The notes: a model not told the origin generated them from the letters alone. A stretch of 64,000 bases of DNA from Halomonas sp. LBP4 (GCF_003202205.1 NZ_PDOG01000006.1:32517-96516), one strand, 5' to 3'; positions 35,318 to 45,100 are shown, counted from the first letter of the stretch. Numbers and translations are program-made.

Positions 35318-37288
35318 TCAGGCCTGGCCCTGGCGCTCGAGTGCCGGGCGCAGGCGGGTGACCGGTGCCGGTGGCCGGGCGTCCGCAGGCGCCGCGGCCT
35401 TTTCCAGCCACACCAGGTCGACGATCGTGCCCTGGGGGCGGTAGGCGGTGGGCGCCTCCAGCAGCAGCTCGCGGATGTCGTCGTGGCGGAAGGCGCGGCA
35501 GGCCTGGAAGAGCCGCTCGAGGAAGGCCTCGAGCCGCGGCCACTCCCAGCACACCTCCCGGGCGGTCATGATGCGGGGATGCGAGGTGGGGGCGACGTCA
35601 TCGCCCACCAGCAGCTCCTCGAAGAGCTTCTCGCCGGGACGCAGGCCGCTGCAGGCGATGGCGATGTCGCCATCCGGGTGGCGCTCGTCACGCACCCTGA
35701 GCCCCGAGAGCCGGACCATCTGGCGGGCCAGCTCGGCGATCTTCACCGGCTCGCCCATGTCGAGCACGAAGACATCCCCGCCACGGGCCATGGCGCCGGC
35801 CTGGATCACCAGCTGGGCGGCTTCGGGTATGGTCATGAAATAGCGGGTGATCTCGGGATGGGTCAGGGTGATCGGTCCGCCGGCCTGGATCTGGCGGCGG
35901 AACAGCGGCACCACCGAACCGCTGGAGCCGAGCACGTTGCCGAAGCGCACCATGCAGAACAGGGTCCGGTGCTGATGCCCGGCCAGGGACTGGCAGACCA
36001 GCTCGGCGAGCCGCTTGCTCGCGCCCATGACGTTGGTGGGCCGTACCGCCTTGTCGGTGGAGACCAGCACGAAGGTCTCGACCCCGGCGGCGATGGCGGC
36101 CCGCGCGGTCTCGAGGGTACCGAAGACGTTGTTGCGAATGCCCTCCACCACATTGTGCTCGACCATCGGCACATGCTTGTAGGCCGCGGCGTGGTAGACG
36201 GTCTGGACGGCGAAGGCCTTCATCACCGTCTCCAGGCGCGAACGGTGCTGCACCGAGCCGAGCAGTGCCTTGATGCACACCTCGAGCCCCTCGGCCTCGG
36301 CGATCTGGTGCAGCTCCTGCTCGATGCGGTAGAGGCTGAACTCCGAGAGGTCCAGCAGCAGCAGGCGCACCGGGCCATGACGCAGGATCTGGCGACACAG
36401 CTCCGACCCGATGGAACCGCCGGCGCCGCTGACCATGACCACCTTGCCGCGGATATTGGCATCCATCAGTGCCGGATTCGGCGGTACCGGGTCGCGGCCC
36501 AGCAGGTCCTCCACCGCCACGTCGCGCACTTCGCTGATGCGGGCGCGGCCGCTCACCATGTCGGCCACCCCGGGGATGGTCTGCACCGGGAAGCCCTGGG
36601 GCTCGAGGTCGGCGAGGATCTCGCGACGACGCTCCCGGCTGACGCTGGGGATGGCCAGCAGCACCCGCTCGGCGCCGTAGGTGTCCGCCAGGTAGCCCAG
36701 TTGGCGTGGCGGATAGACCTTGAGCCCCTCGATGAAGGTGGTCTGCACGCTGTGGGCGTCATCGACGAAGGCGATCGGCAGGTACTCCTGGCCATGGCGC
36801 AGCGACACCGCCAGCTGGCGCCCGGCCGCCCCGGCGCCGTAGATCACCACCCGCTGCTTGTGGCGGATCTGGTTGCGCAGGTAGATCGCGCGCAGCCCGA
36901 ACCGCACCCCGCCGATGGTCAACAGCGCCAGCATGGCATAGATGAAGGGGACCGAACGGGGAATGCCCAGCGCGAACAGGTAGCTGGCCAGCGGCAGCGA
37001 CAGCGCCGAGACGCTCACGCCGATGAACACCGCGCGGATCGCCTTGTGGCCCATGTAGCGGATCACCGCCCGGTAGAAGCCGAGCCGCATGAAGATCGCC
37101 AGGCTCAGCGGAATCATCGCCAGCAGGGCCGCCCAGGTGCGCGCCTCGCCCAACGGGGCCCAGTCCTCGAGGCGCAGCAGCATCGCCAGCAGGAAGCTGA
37201 AGGCGATCAGCGCGCAGTCCGCCAGCAGCTGAATGGTGCGCTTGCGCCTGCGCGGCAGGCGAAACAGCGATTGCAGCAGATCTCTCAT
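35318..37288 (-). CDS. membrane UDP-GlcNAc 4,6-dehydratase (PglF/WbpM/CapD family)
   Basis: 656-aa protein of the large membrane dehydratase family. Four N-terminal helices (about residues 12-115) are followed by a Rossmann-like segment (VVIYGAGAAGRQL) and the SDR catalytic domain with GAGGSIGSELCRQIL (about 290-304), YHAAAYKHVPMVEHN and STDKAVRPTNVMGASKR. The Met in place of the SDR catalytic Tyr is usual here. It converts UDP-GlcNAc to the 4-keto-6-deoxy sugar. With the aminotransferase and acetyltransferase just upstream it should make UDP-di-N-acetylbacillosamine or a close relative. Confidence 0.88.
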   Translation of the reverse strand: MRDLLQSLFRLPRRRKRTIQLLADCALIAFSFLLAMLLRLEDWAPLGEARTWAALLAMIPLSLAIFMRLGFYRAVIRYMGHKAIRAVFIGVSVSALSLPLASYLFALGIPRSVPFIYAMLALLTIGGVRFGLRAIYLRNQIRHKQRVVIYGAGAAGRQLAVSLRHGQEYLPIAFVDDAHSVQTTFIEGLKVYPPRQLGYLADTYGAERVLLAIPSVSRERRREILADLEPQGFPVQTIPGVADMVSGRARISEVRDVAVEDLLGRDPVPPNPALMDANIRGKVVMVSGAGGSIGSELCRQILRHGPVRLLLLDLSEFSLYRIEQELHQIAEAEGLEVCIKALLGSVQHRSRLETVMKAFAVQTVYHAAAYKHVPMVEHNVVEGIRNNVFGTLETARAAIAAGVETFVLVSTDKAVRPTNVMGASKRLAELVCQSLAGHQHRTLFCMVRFGNVLGSSGSVVPLFRRQIQAGGPITLTHPEITRYFMTIPEAAQLVIQAGAMARGGDVFVLDMGEPVKIAELARQMVRLSGLRVRDERHPDGDIAIACSGLRPGEKLFEELLVGDDVAPTSHPRIMTAREVCWEWPRLEAFLERLFQACRAFRHDDIRELLLEAPTAYRPQGTIVDLVWLEKAAAPADARPPAPVTRLRPALERQGQA

Positions 37289-37339
37289 GGTCGTCTCTCC
37301 GTGACGGGGCGGGGCCCGATGCCCCTGCCCGGCGCTGTC

Positions 37340-38539
37340 TCACTGCCTGCCGCAGGCCCGCGACATCACCTCGCCCAGCACCGTGCAGCTCCTGTCGATC
37401 TCGGCCTCGTTCAGCGTGGGGTGGCAGAGGAACATCAGGCTGGTCTCGCCGAGCTCGCGGGCCACCGGCAGTGCCCGGGCCGGCCGCCAGCCGGTGCCGT
37501 CGAAGGCCTTCTCGCGGTACACCTCGGAGCAGGAGCCCGAGAAGCAGGGCACGCCGCGCGCGACGATCTCGGCGATGATGCGGTCCCGGCTCCAGCCCGG
37601 TGCGAGTCGCTCCGGCTCGACGAAGACGTAACACTTGTAGGCGGCGTGCTCGATATGGCCGGGTACCGCCGGCACGCGCAGCCCGGGGCTCTCGCCCGCG
37701 GCCTGCCAGATACGCTCGGCATTGGCACGGCGGGCGGCCGTCCACGCGGGCATGCGCGCGAGCTGGATCCGGCCGATGGCGGCCTGCATCTCGGTCATGC
37801 GCCAGTTGGTGCCGAAACTCTCGTGCAGCCAGCGGAACCCCGGCGGGTGCTCGCGTTCGTACACCGCCTCCCAACTCTTGCCGTGGTCCTTGTAGGCCCA
37901 CAGGCGCTGCCACAAGCCGCGGTCGCTGGTGGTGACCATGCCGCCCTCGCCGCCGGTGGTCATGATCTTGTCCTGGCAGAACGACCAGCAGCCCACCTGG
38001 CCCAGGCAACCGACGCTGCGCCCGCGGTAGCGGGCGCCATGGGCCTGGGCACAATCCTCGATGACGTAGAGACCATGCCGGTCGGCCAGGGCCGTCAGCG
38101 CCTCCATCTCGCAGGGCCAGCCGGCCAGGTGCACGGCGAGGATCGCGCGGGTATTCGGGGTGAGCTTCGCGGCCACGCTCTCGGCGGTGACGTTCTGGCT
38201 GTCGCGGTCGACGTCGGCGAAGACCGGCACCGCCCCGGCGGTGACGATGCTCGAGGCCGAGGCGAGGAAGGTACGCGAGGTGACGATCACCTCATCGCGT
38301 CCTGCCCCCTCGCCCTCGCCGATGCCCAGGCCCTTGAGCGCCAGGTCCAGGGCGGTGGTGCCGTTGGCGACGGCGACCGCATATTCGCTGTCGGCGAAAC
38401 GAGCGAACTCGCGCTCGAAGTCGCGGCCTTCCCGGCCGGTCCAGTAGTTCACCCGGTTGGAGCGCAGCACGCGCTGCACGGCTCCGGCCTCCTCCTCGGT
38501 AAAGGCGGGCCAGGGGGAAAAGGGTCCGTTGAGCATCAT
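37340..38539 (-). CDS. DegT/DnrJ/EryC1/StrS aminotransferase (PglE-like)
   Basis: 399-aa PLP-dependent sugar aminotransferase. The PLP Lys is in CWSFCQDKIMTTGGEGG (about 185-201), and the family pattern GTTALDLALKGL (about 59-70) is present. Its place between PglD-like and PglF-like genes indicates amination of the 4-keto sugar at C4. It overlaps the PglD-like gene by 4 bp (ATGA) and has AAGGAG upstream of tandem ATG codons, so translation is coupled. Confidence 0.88.
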   Translation of the reverse strand: MMLNGPFSPWPAFTEEEAGAVQRVLRSNRVNYWTGREGRDFEREFARFADSEYAVAVANGTTALDLALKGLGIGEGEGAGRDEVIVTSRTFLASASSIVTAGAVPVFADVDRDSQNVTAESVAAKLTPNTRAILAVHLAGWPCEMEALTALADRHGLYVIEDCAQAHGARYRGRSVGCLGQVGCWSFCQDKIMTTGGEGGMVTTSDRGLWQRLWAYKDHGKSWEAVYEREHPPGFRWLHESFGTNWRMTEMQAAIGRIQLARMPAWTAARRANAERIWQAAGESPGLRVPAVPGHIEHAAYKCYVFVEPERLAPGWSRDRIIAEIVARGVPCFSGSCSEVYREKAFDGTGWRPARALPVARELGETSLMFLCHPTLNEAEIDRSCTVLGEVMSRACGRQ

Positions 38540-39309
38540 GATTCTCCTTGTGAGGTGGCCAGCCTGAGGCGACGCGCCCGGGCGGCCCGGTCCATGTCCT
38601 TGTCATCGCTGCCGCGACGCTCGCCGGGAGCAACCGTGCGGGGGTCGTCATCAGCGTCCGCGGCGGTGGGCCCACTACCACTGCCCAGCGGGCGAGCCGG
38701 GACGCCCGCCACGGTGAGGTGGTCGGCAATGTCGCCGACCACGGCGGCTCCTGCCCCCACCATCACGCCCTCACCGATGGTCACACCCTGCCTCACCGAG
38801 GCGCCCACCCCGATCCAGCTGCGGTGGCCGATGTCGACGTCCCCCGCCACGTTGGCCCCCGGCGCCACATGGACGCAGCGGCCCAGCCGACAGTCGTGGT
38901 CCAAGGTGGCGCCGGAATTGACGATGCAGCCCGGGCCGAGCACGGCGCTGGCATTGATCACGGCACCGGCCACCACCACGCAGCCCGGCGACAGCCGTGC
39001 CAGGGGACTGACAATGGCGCGGGGATGCACCAGGGTGACGAGGCGGGCGCCATGGGCGGCAAGGGACTCGAGCTTGGCGTCGCGCACGCCGTTGTGGCCG
39101 ATCGCCACCACCACACCGTCGAAGGTGCGCAGGTCATCGAGGAGCATGGCCAGGGTACCCCGCACCGCCCAGTGCTCGTGACGGCTTCGGGAGGGCCAGG
39201 CATCGTCGTAGAAGACCACCTCCCGCCACCCGACCTGGGCGGCGATGTCCGCCACCACCTTGCCGTGGCCACTGGCACCGAGGATGGCGAGGCGTCGGCG
39301 ACTAGTCAT
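38536..39309 (-). CDS. PglD/NeuD-family sugar O/N-acetyltransferase
   Basis: 257-aa acetyltransferase. An N-terminal Rossmann-like domain (LAILGASGHGKVVADI) is followed by a left-handed beta-helix of hexapeptide repeats (about 90-200), with the catalytic His probably in NSGATLDHDCRLG. It would acetylate the C4 amine using acetyl-CoA. The last roughly 50 residues are an Asp/Arg/Ser-rich, low-complexity tail not expected in PglD. ATG 39309 is preferred as the Rossmann strand starts here. It overlaps the sugar transferase gene by 8 bp. Confidence 0.85.
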   Translation of the reverse strand: MTSRRRLAILGASGHGKVVADIAAQVGWREVVFYDDAWPSRSRHEHWAVRGTLAMLLDDLRTFDGVVVAIGHNGVRDAKLESLAAHGARLVTLVHPRAIVSPLARLSPGCVVVAGAVINASAVLGPGCIVNSGATLDHDCRLGRCVHVAPGANVAGDVDIGHRSWIGVGASVRQGVTIGEGVMVGAGAAVVGDIADHLTVAGVPARPLGSGSGPTAADADDDPRTVAPGERRGSDDKDMDRAARARRLRLATSQGES

Positions 39310-39898
39310 GGCGGCCTCCACGGAACTCGGGCATGGCGACATCGCCGTCATGGGCGATGCCCTCGCGCACCACCACCTTCCTGACCGTGAGCAGCAGGAT
39401 GCGCAGGTCGAGCCTCAGTGAATGGTGATCCACGTACCACACGTCGAGATCGAACTTCTCGTTCCAGCTCAGTGCATTGCGGCCATTGACCTGGGCCCAG
39501 CCGGTCACGCCGGGGCGCACCTCGTGGCGGCGAGCCTGCCAGGCGTCATAGCGCGGCAGGTACTCCATCAGCAGCGGACGCGGGCCGACCAGGCTCATGT
39601 CCCCCTTGAGCACGTTCCACAGCTCCGGCAGCTCGTCGAGGCTGCTGGCACGCAGCCATTGTCCGAACCGGGTCAGGCGCTCCGCGTTGGGCAGGGGATC
39701 GCCCGCGCCGTCGTACGCCTCGCGCATGGTGCGGAACTTGATCATCCGGAACGGCCGGCCATGCAGCCCCGGCCGTGTCTGGCGGAACAGCACCGGCGCA
39801 CCGAGCCTGAGCCGCACCAGCAGGGCCACCACCGCCAGCAACGGCGACAGCAGCACCAGGGCGACCAGGGCGACGAGAATGTCGAGCAGTCGTTTCAT
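39302..39898 (-). CDS. initiating phosphoglycosyltransferase (PglC/WcaJ-type sugar transferase)
   Basis: 198-aa monotopic sugar transferase, the short PglC-like form with one N-terminal membrane-associated helix (residues 3-28). Motifs: KFRTM (about 54-58), RFGQWLRASSLDELPELWNV (about 76-95), GDMSLVGPRPLL (about 98-109). It transfers a sugar phosphate from UDP-sugar to undecaprenyl phosphate on the inner face of the membrane and so starts the repeat unit. Neighbouring genes suggest di-N-acetylbacillosamine as the first sugar. 4-bp overlap with the upstream glycosyltransferase gene. Confidence 0.9.
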   Translation of the reverse strand: MKRLLDILVALVALVLLSPLLAVVALLVRLRLGAPVLFRQTRPGLHGRPFRMIKFRTMREAYDGAGDPLPNAERLTRFGQWLRASSLDELPELWNVLKGDMSLVGPRPLLMEYLPRYDAWQARRHEVRPGVTGWAQVNGRNALSWNEKFDLDVWYVDHHSLRLDLRILLLTVRKVVVREGIAHDGDVAMPEFRGGRHD

Positions 39899-41145
39899 CG
39901 TTCTTCTTCCATGACGTCGTTCATCACGCCGGCCAGCCGGCCGGCCAGGATCCGGTAGTCGTAGACGGATTCCATGTGCTCACGACCGGCGAGCCCCTGT
40001 ACCGCGCGCTCCTCGGGCGACAGAGCGACCAGGGCCAGGATCGCCTCGGCCAGCGCCTCGGGATCCTCCGGCGGCACCGTGATGCCGGCCCCGGCGTCAG
40101 AGACCGGGTCGTTCACCGCAGCGGAGGCGATGATCACCGGGCGTGCCGCGGCCATGTAGTCGAACAGCTTGTTCATGCTGATGCCGAAGCGGTAGAGCCG
40201 CGGCAGGTCGCGCACCGTGATCACGAAGGCGTCGGCCTCCCGGGCCAGCGCCGGGATCTCGCGCTTGGGCACCGCGGGCTCGAAGCGCACCCAGCGCCCG
40301 TCGAGGCCGAGTCGCGTCGCCTGGCGTTGCAGCGCCTCCTTGGCCGGACCCTCGCCGATCAGCCGCAGTTGCACCGGTGCGCCGGTGCCCTGTTGCATCG
40401 CCTTGACCCGGCCCATCGCCTCGAGCAGCACCTCCAGGCCGTTGGCCTCGCCGTGCCCGCCGAAGTACATCAGCGACAGCGGCATCTCCGGCGGACGCCG
40501 GGGCGGCGGGACGGGATCCGGGTAGTCGTCCAGGTCGACGCCGTTGGAGAGCCATACCACCCGTTCGGCCGGCACGCCCCGGGGGACGATGTAGTCCCGT
40601 GCCCGGGGCAGCAGCGTGAGCACGCGCCAGGCGCGCCGGTAGAGGAAGGTCTCGAGGGTACGCATGGCCCGGGTGGCCGGGCTGCCGTCGCGCAGCCGCC
40701 CCATGTCGATCAGGGTCTGGGGCCAGAGGTCGCGCACCTCGAACACGAAGGGCACCCGGTGACGCCTGGCCAGCCACCAGCCGGCCAGGGCGGCGAAGGG
40801 GTGCACGCTGGAGCCGATGATCAGGTCGGGACGCTCGAGGCCGGCCAGGCGCGCGGGACGAATCGCCTGCCGTGCATACTCGAGCATGCTCTTCATGCGC
40901 CCGCCGCCGTTGCCACGGTAGGCCGAGGTGCGCAGCCAGAGGAAGTCGACACCATCGAAGCTCTCGAGCCGCGCCGGCTCGCCCTCCTCGAGCCGTTGGT
41001 GTCCGCTCGGGTGGTCGACGCTGGCGGCGATCAGGCTGGCGCGCCAGCCATGGGCGGGCAGATGACGGGCCAGTTGGAAGTGCCGCACCCCCCCCGCCGA
41101 GTCCGGGTGCTTGGCATAGTGGTTGAGTATCCAGACGTGCTTCAT
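39895..41145 (-). CDS. glycosyltransferase, GT4 family (WbuB-like)
   Basis: 416-aa GT-B enzyme. N-terminal HVWILNHYAKHPDSAGGVRHF resembles WbuB/WcaI-type transferases; the donor domain contains LMYFGGHGEANGLEVLLEAM (about 227-246) and the C-terminal acidic region SDAGAGITVPPEDPEALAEA. It adds a sugar, probably an N-acetylhexosamine derivative, to the lipid-linked unit. Overlaps both neighbours by 4 bp within the operon. Confidence 0.85.
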   Translation of the reverse strand: MKHVWILNHYAKHPDSAGGVRHFQLARHLPAHGWRASLIAASVDHPSGHQRLEEGEPARLESFDGVDFLWLRTSAYRGNGGGRMKSMLEYARQAIRPARLAGLERPDLIIGSSVHPFAALAGWWLARRHRVPFVFEVRDLWPQTLIDMGRLRDGSPATRAMRTLETFLYRRAWRVLTLLPRARDYIVPRGVPAERVVWLSNGVDLDDYPDPVPPPRRPPEMPLSLMYFGGHGEANGLEVLLEAMGRVKAMQQGTGAPVQLRLIGEGPAKEALQRQATRLGLDGRWVRFEPAVPKREIPALAREADAFVITVRDLPRLYRFGISMNKLFDYMAAARPVIIASAAVNDPVSDAGAGITVPPEDPEALAEAILALVALSPEERAVQGLAGREHMESVYDYRILAGRLAGVMNDVMEEER

Positions 41146-42275
41146 GCCGCCACCCCGTCGCGAGAGAGGCTGCGGTAGGTCTCCAGTAGCTTGCGTTCCT
41201 CCTGCTGCCAGTTGTAACGCTCGGCCACGGCCCGCCGGCCGTTGGCCCCCATCTCATGGGCCCGTACCGGATTGGCCACCAGGAAGTCGATGGCCTCGGC
41301 AATTGCCGCGGGGTCGAGCGGATCGACACAGAGGCCGCAGTCGTTGCCCTCGACGATCTCGCGCCACAGCGGGAAGTCGGAGGCGATCACCGGCAGCCCG
41401 GCGCTCATGTACTCGAACATCTTCACCGGCAGCGCATCGAGGTAGTTGATCACCGGATGCAGGGTGACGAGCCCGGCGAGCGAGCTGCCCATGACGCGCC
41501 GCACCCCGTCGCGGTCCAGGTAGCCGAGGGCCTCGACCCGTGCCCAGCCGGCATAGGTCATCACCTCCTGCTCCACGGCCGGTTCGCTGAAACCGCCGGC
41601 CAGCTGCAGCCGGCACTCCTGGTCCACCGCCTCCATGGCGCGCACGATCTCGCGGATGCCTCGGATCGCGGCGATGCTGCCCACGTAGCAGACCGAGGGG
41701 GGCTCCCCGGGCGAGGCCGCGAGGGTCGTGTCCGGTGCACCCGCCAGCTCTCCCTGCATGGGGAAGTTGTTGACGTCCACCACCCTGGGGTGGAAGGTCC
41801 GGAAGCCGTCGCGGATGAAGGGGGTCGCGGCGACGATGGCGTCGAACCGGCGACAGGCCCGACGCTGGTAGAGGTCCACCCCGCGGGAGAGCAGCTTGCG
41901 CGTGGTATCGCCCAGGTAGTGCTTGGCCAGGACCTGGCGTGGCAGGTCCTCGTGGGCGTCATAGACAACCGTCTTGCCCAGTCGCTTGAGGCGACGGCCG
42001 ATCGGCATCAGCTCCGGGTCGTGGAGGTGGTAGAGGTCGGCGTCCAGCAGCCGGGCGCGGTCGAAGACGCGGCGGGTGGTCTTGAGGATGCGATTCAGCC
42101 GCCCGGGCAGCTTGCCGACGTCGGAGATCGCCACGCCCTCGCGCTGCTCGTCGCCGCGGCCGTCGGCCACCACCAGGGTCACCTGATGGCCGGCCGCCGC
42201 CAGCGAACGGCACTGCTTGAGGAAGATCCGCGTGTCATGGCGGGGATGGGCGGAAGTCAGGTGTGCCACTTTCAT
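41142..42275 (-). CDS. glycosyltransferase, GT4 family
   Basis: 377-aa GT-B enzyme. MKVAHLTSAHPRHDTRIFLK is a frequent N-terminus in capsule and O-antigen loci; VCYVGSIAAIRGIREIVRAM (about 192-211) and KMFEYMSAGLPVIASDFP (about 285-302) belong to the donor domain. The ORF is open 46 codons upstream, but homology starts at this ATG, which lies 41 bp inside the upstream polymerase gene. A second transferase for the repeat unit; sugar unknown. Confidence 0.85.
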   Translation of the reverse strand: MKVAHLTSAHPRHDTRIFLKQCRSLAAAGHQVTLVVADGRGDEQREGVAISDVGKLPGRLNRILKTTRRVFDRARLLDADLYHLHDPELMPIGRRLKRLGKTVVYDAHEDLPRQVLAKHYLGDTTRKLLSRGVDLYQRRACRRFDAIVAATPFIRDGFRTFHPRVVDVNNFPMQGELAGAPDTTLAASPGEPPSVCYVGSIAAIRGIREIVRAMEAVDQECRLQLAGGFSEPAVEQEVMTYAGWARVEALGYLDRDGVRRVMGSSLAGLVTLHPVINYLDALPVKMFEYMSAGLPVIASDFPLWREIVEGNDCGLCVDPLDPAAIAEAIDFLVANPVRAHEMGANGRRAVAERYNWQQEERKLLETYRSLSRDGVAA

Positions 42276-43593
42276 GATCGTCTCGTCCTTGTGATTCGTC
42301 GACAGCCTCTTGCTGCCCCTGGGGTTCAAGACCGCTTTCAAGATCGTGCCCGCGACTCCCGTCGGACGCCGGGATCTCGCCTTCCGTGGCCCGCCGCGTG
42401 CAGGCCAGGGCATTGGCGAAGGCCCCCCAGCCCAGCGCCGGCAGCGGCCAGAACACCGGCTTGGCCAGCACGATCAGCAGCAGGCAGACGAAGTTGATGG
42501 AGAAGGCGAATACCCACCAGGCGCGGGAGTCGCCACGCAGGACCAGGCGGTGGGCCGAGCCGATGAAGGCCACCACGGTCATGCCGACATAGAGGGCGAA
42601 GCCGAGCAGCCCGTAGTTGACCCAGCTCGAGAGCATGCTGTGGGCATAACCGCCGGTACTGCCGGTGGCGCTGATGTGGCCGCCGAACTGACCCAGCCAG
42701 GGATTCGCCAGGATCTGCGCCAGGGCGCGGTCGCCGAGATGCTGACGCGCCGTCCAGGAGCTGGTACCCGACAGGTCGAACACCTGCAGCTGGCGGGTGC
42801 CGGACATGGCCTCGAACTGGTTGGCCACGACCAGCACCCCGAGGGCCAGCACCGCCAGCAGGGTCAACAGGTACTTGGCACTCGTTCCGGCCCACACCAG
42901 CAGCAGGAGCGTCACCAGGGCCAGGAAGCCATAGAGCTCGGAACGAGCCCCCAGCACGAACATCACGAAGGCGCCCAGCAGGATCAGGGTGGCGCGGGCC
43001 AGGGCACCGCGGCTCACGGCGATCAGGAACACCAGCAGCACCAGGGCGCTGCGGGCATAGCCCTGGTAGGTGGAGACGCTGTCGCCGTCGCCATCGCTCT
43101 CCACGAACTGGCGGGCGAAGAACATCAGTTCGCCGGTGGTGGCGACGAAGAACAGCAGGTAGCCGGCGACCAGCAGGAAGGCGCTCCAGAAGGCCCGCGC
43201 CAGGGCCGGCGAGTCCAGCGGCACCCGGTAGCCCATCACGAACAGCACCGCCCACAGCACCACCGTCTCCAGCGACTGGATCATCGCCGCGCGCAGCGCA
43301 CTGCCTCCCTGCAGGCCGTAGCTGGCAACCGACCAGCACAGCACATAGGCGAAGAAGGCCATGACCAGCAACGCGAATCCCCGGGTAGCGGAGAACATGA
43401 CGTGGCGTTGCGACGGCAGCACCACCACATAGATGCCGAACATCAGCACCGATACCACCCCGAACAACCCGCCCAGGAAAGCCGGCATCGCCCCCAGGAC
43501 CACCAGGGTGTGGTAGATCATGAAGCCCGGGAACAGCACGAAGAAGCCGACGCTGGAGGCGCGTGCGGCCATCCCGTCACCGGAAAGGATCAT
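42235..43593 (-). CDS. wzy: oligosaccharide repeat-unit polymerase (Wzy-like)
   Basis: 452-aa, very hydrophobic, about 11 predicted helices with a longer periplasmic loop (about residues 250-330: GTRQLQVFDLSG and the following DRALAQILANPWLGQFGG, then AHSMLSSWVNYGLLGF). This matches the O-antigen ligase/polymerase superfamily. Within a Wzx/Wza/Wzc locus it is best read as Wzy, polymerising lipid-linked units in the periplasm. ATG 43593 follows GGGAGCG. The other family member, at 31852-33192, could be the polymerase instead, so the symbol is provisional. Confidence 0.75.
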   Translation of the reverse strand: MILSGDGMAARASSVGFFVLFPGFMIYHTLVVLGAMPAFLGGLFGVVSVLMFGIYVVVLPSQRHVMFSATRGFALLVMAFFAYVLCWSVASYGLQGGSALRAAMIQSLETVVLWAVLFVMGYRVPLDSPALARAFWSAFLLVAGYLLFFVATTGELMFFARQFVESDGDGDSVSTYQGYARSALVLLVFLIAVSRGALARATLILLGAFVMFVLGARSELYGFLALVTLLLLVWAGTSAKYLLTLLAVLALGVLVVANQFEAMSGTRQLQVFDLSGTSSWTARQHLGDRALAQILANPWLGQFGGHISATGSTGGYAHSMLSSWVNYGLLGFALYVGMTVVAFIGSAHRLVLRGDSRAWWVFAFSINFVCLLLIVLAKPVFWPLPALGWGAFANALACTRRATEGEIPASDGSRGHDLESGLEPQGQQEAVDESQGRDDHESGTPDFRPSPP

Positions 43594-43627
43594 GCGACGC
43601 GCTCCCTGGCGGGCATGGCGAGCCTCC

Positions 43628-45100
43628 TCATGTCGCCAGCACGCGCTCGTAGAGCGCGCGCTGGGCGGCAGTGGTGAGTTCGGAGTTGTGCCACAGCAGG
43701 GTGAAGGTGCCCTGCACGGCACGGCAGCGGGCCTTGAGGATGGCGAAGCGCTCGAAAGCGGCCTCGCCGGTGCCGAGCCCCAGATAGGAGGGGGCAATCA
43801 CCGAGGATTCCATGACGACCAGCGGACGGATGCGCAGGTCCAGGGCCTCGCGCCGGACCGGGTCGAAGGCCGGGTAGTCGAAGCAGGTACCGCAGCGGAA
43901 GCCCGGCTGCTCGGCGTAGCCCAGGGTGCTGTCGTAGCTCATGCCGGCCTGCGCCCAGCCTTGCAGGGTCAGCGGGGTCTGCCAGCGCAGGTAGTGCATG
44001 CGTCCGCCCCATTCGGGTTGCTCGATCCCCTCCTCCGCACATACCCGGCGCAGGCGCGCGGCCTCGTTGACCAGCTCCTTGGGGTTGCGGAAGGTGTGGT
44101 AGCTGGGGTGCAGCCCGATCTCGTGGCCGCGGGCGTGGATGCCCCTGAGCAGTTCGCGGATCGCCGGGTGCTCCGGCTCATAGTCGGCGTCCTTGCGCGG
44201 GTCGGTACGCCCGCAGATGAAGTAGAAGGCGCTGGTCAGGCCGTGGCGCTCGGAGACATCCATCAGCCAGTCGAAGGTGTTGAGTGGATCGAAGGGGTGC
44301 AGGCGACGCCGCGTGGTCAGGCGCACCCAGGGGCCGAGCAGCAATGCCTGGGGACGGTGATGCAGCAGGGTGTCGCCCAGCATCACCCGGAGCAGCTTGA
44401 CGTCGCGCGCGAAGCCGTAGCGACTCGGACGGTCGACATCGTGGGTGGGTCGCACCCGGAACCGGTGACGCCGCAGGGTCGCGCCGGGCCACTGGCAGCG
44501 AATCAACTGGCCGAGCACCGCCAGCCATTCGTCGACCACCGGGCGGTCCAGGTAACCGTGGCGTCCGGCATGGGAGACGCTGGCCGGGAAGCGGCCGTGG
44601 CGATCCAGGGTCTCGGCGTCGACCTCCTCCTGGCGGCTCAGCATCCAGTAGGCGAGCCCGAGGATATCGTAGTGGATGACCAGGCCGCCGGGGGCCGGCT
44701 CCACCAGCGGCCGTGGCAGGCTGTCCGCCCCCGGTGCCGGCAGCGGCAGGTCGAGGGGCGCGGTGAACCCTTCGGCGGTGGCGTCCCAGTGTCCGTGGGG
44801 CAGATCCCCCCCGGGCAGGAAGAAGGCCGGCTGGAGGCGATCGAACAGCAGTTGGCCCGGCGCCCCGTCCAGCGTCATCACCAGCCACTCCGGGCCGTCG
44901 CGCTCCAGCCGCAGGGGCAGACCGAAGCGCTCGTCGAGCACCTGCTCCAGCCAGACGAGCAGTGGGTCGGCACCGGCCGCCGCCGTGCCGGGGTCAAGGT
45001 CCGCCGCCGAGGCGGCAGGCACGAACGGCGAACGAGGTATCGATGCGGCGCCCAGGCGAGGCGCCGGGCGTGGACCGTGCAGTGCAGTCATGTCGTTCAC
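43628..45100 (-). CDS. polysaccharide deacetylase-like protein
   Basis: 490-aa protein. The C-terminal half has NodB-homology features: PTHDVDRPSRYG (about 231-242) replaces the TFDD motif, and GHEIGLHPSYHTF (about 336-348) supplies metal-binding His. The N-terminal half is the companion domain seen in large deacetylase-like proteins of surface-polysaccharide loci. It may remove N-acetyl groups from the glycan; no signal peptide is obvious. I chose GTG 45100: it overlaps the upstream stop as GTGA and has AGAGGGA 6 nt ahead. ATG 45091 is an alternative. Confidence 0.7.
   Translation of the reverse strand: MNDMTALHGPRPAPRLGAASIPRSPFVPAASAADLDPGTAAAGADPLLVWLEQVLDERFGLPLRLERDGPEWLVMTLDGAPGQLLFDRLQPAFFLPGGDLPHGHWDATAEGFTAPLDLPLPAPGADSLPRPLVEPAPGGLVIHYDILGLAYWMLSRQEEVDAETLDRHGRFPASVSHAGRHGYLDRPVVDEWLAVLGQLIRCQWPGATLRRHRFRVRPTHDVDRPSRYGFARDVKLLRVMLGDTLLHHRPQALLLGPWVRLTTRRRLHPFDPLNTFDWLMDVSERHGLTSAFYFICGRTDPRKDADYEPEHPAIRELLRGIHARGHEIGLHPSYHTFRNPKELVNEAARLRRVCAEEGIEQPEWGGRMHYLRWQTPLTLQGWAQAGMSYDSTLGYAEQPGFRCGTCFDYPAFDPVRREALDLRIRPLVVMESSVIAPSYLGLGTGEAAFERFAILKARCRAVQGTFTLLWHNSELTTAAQRALYERVLAT

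Noticed and set aside
35264..39181. Long plus-strand ORF (1305 codons) across pglF, pglE and pglD
   Set aside because: It is antisense to three well-supported genes and its Gly/His/Gln/Val-rich translation matches no family; long antisense frames are common in high-GC coding DNA.
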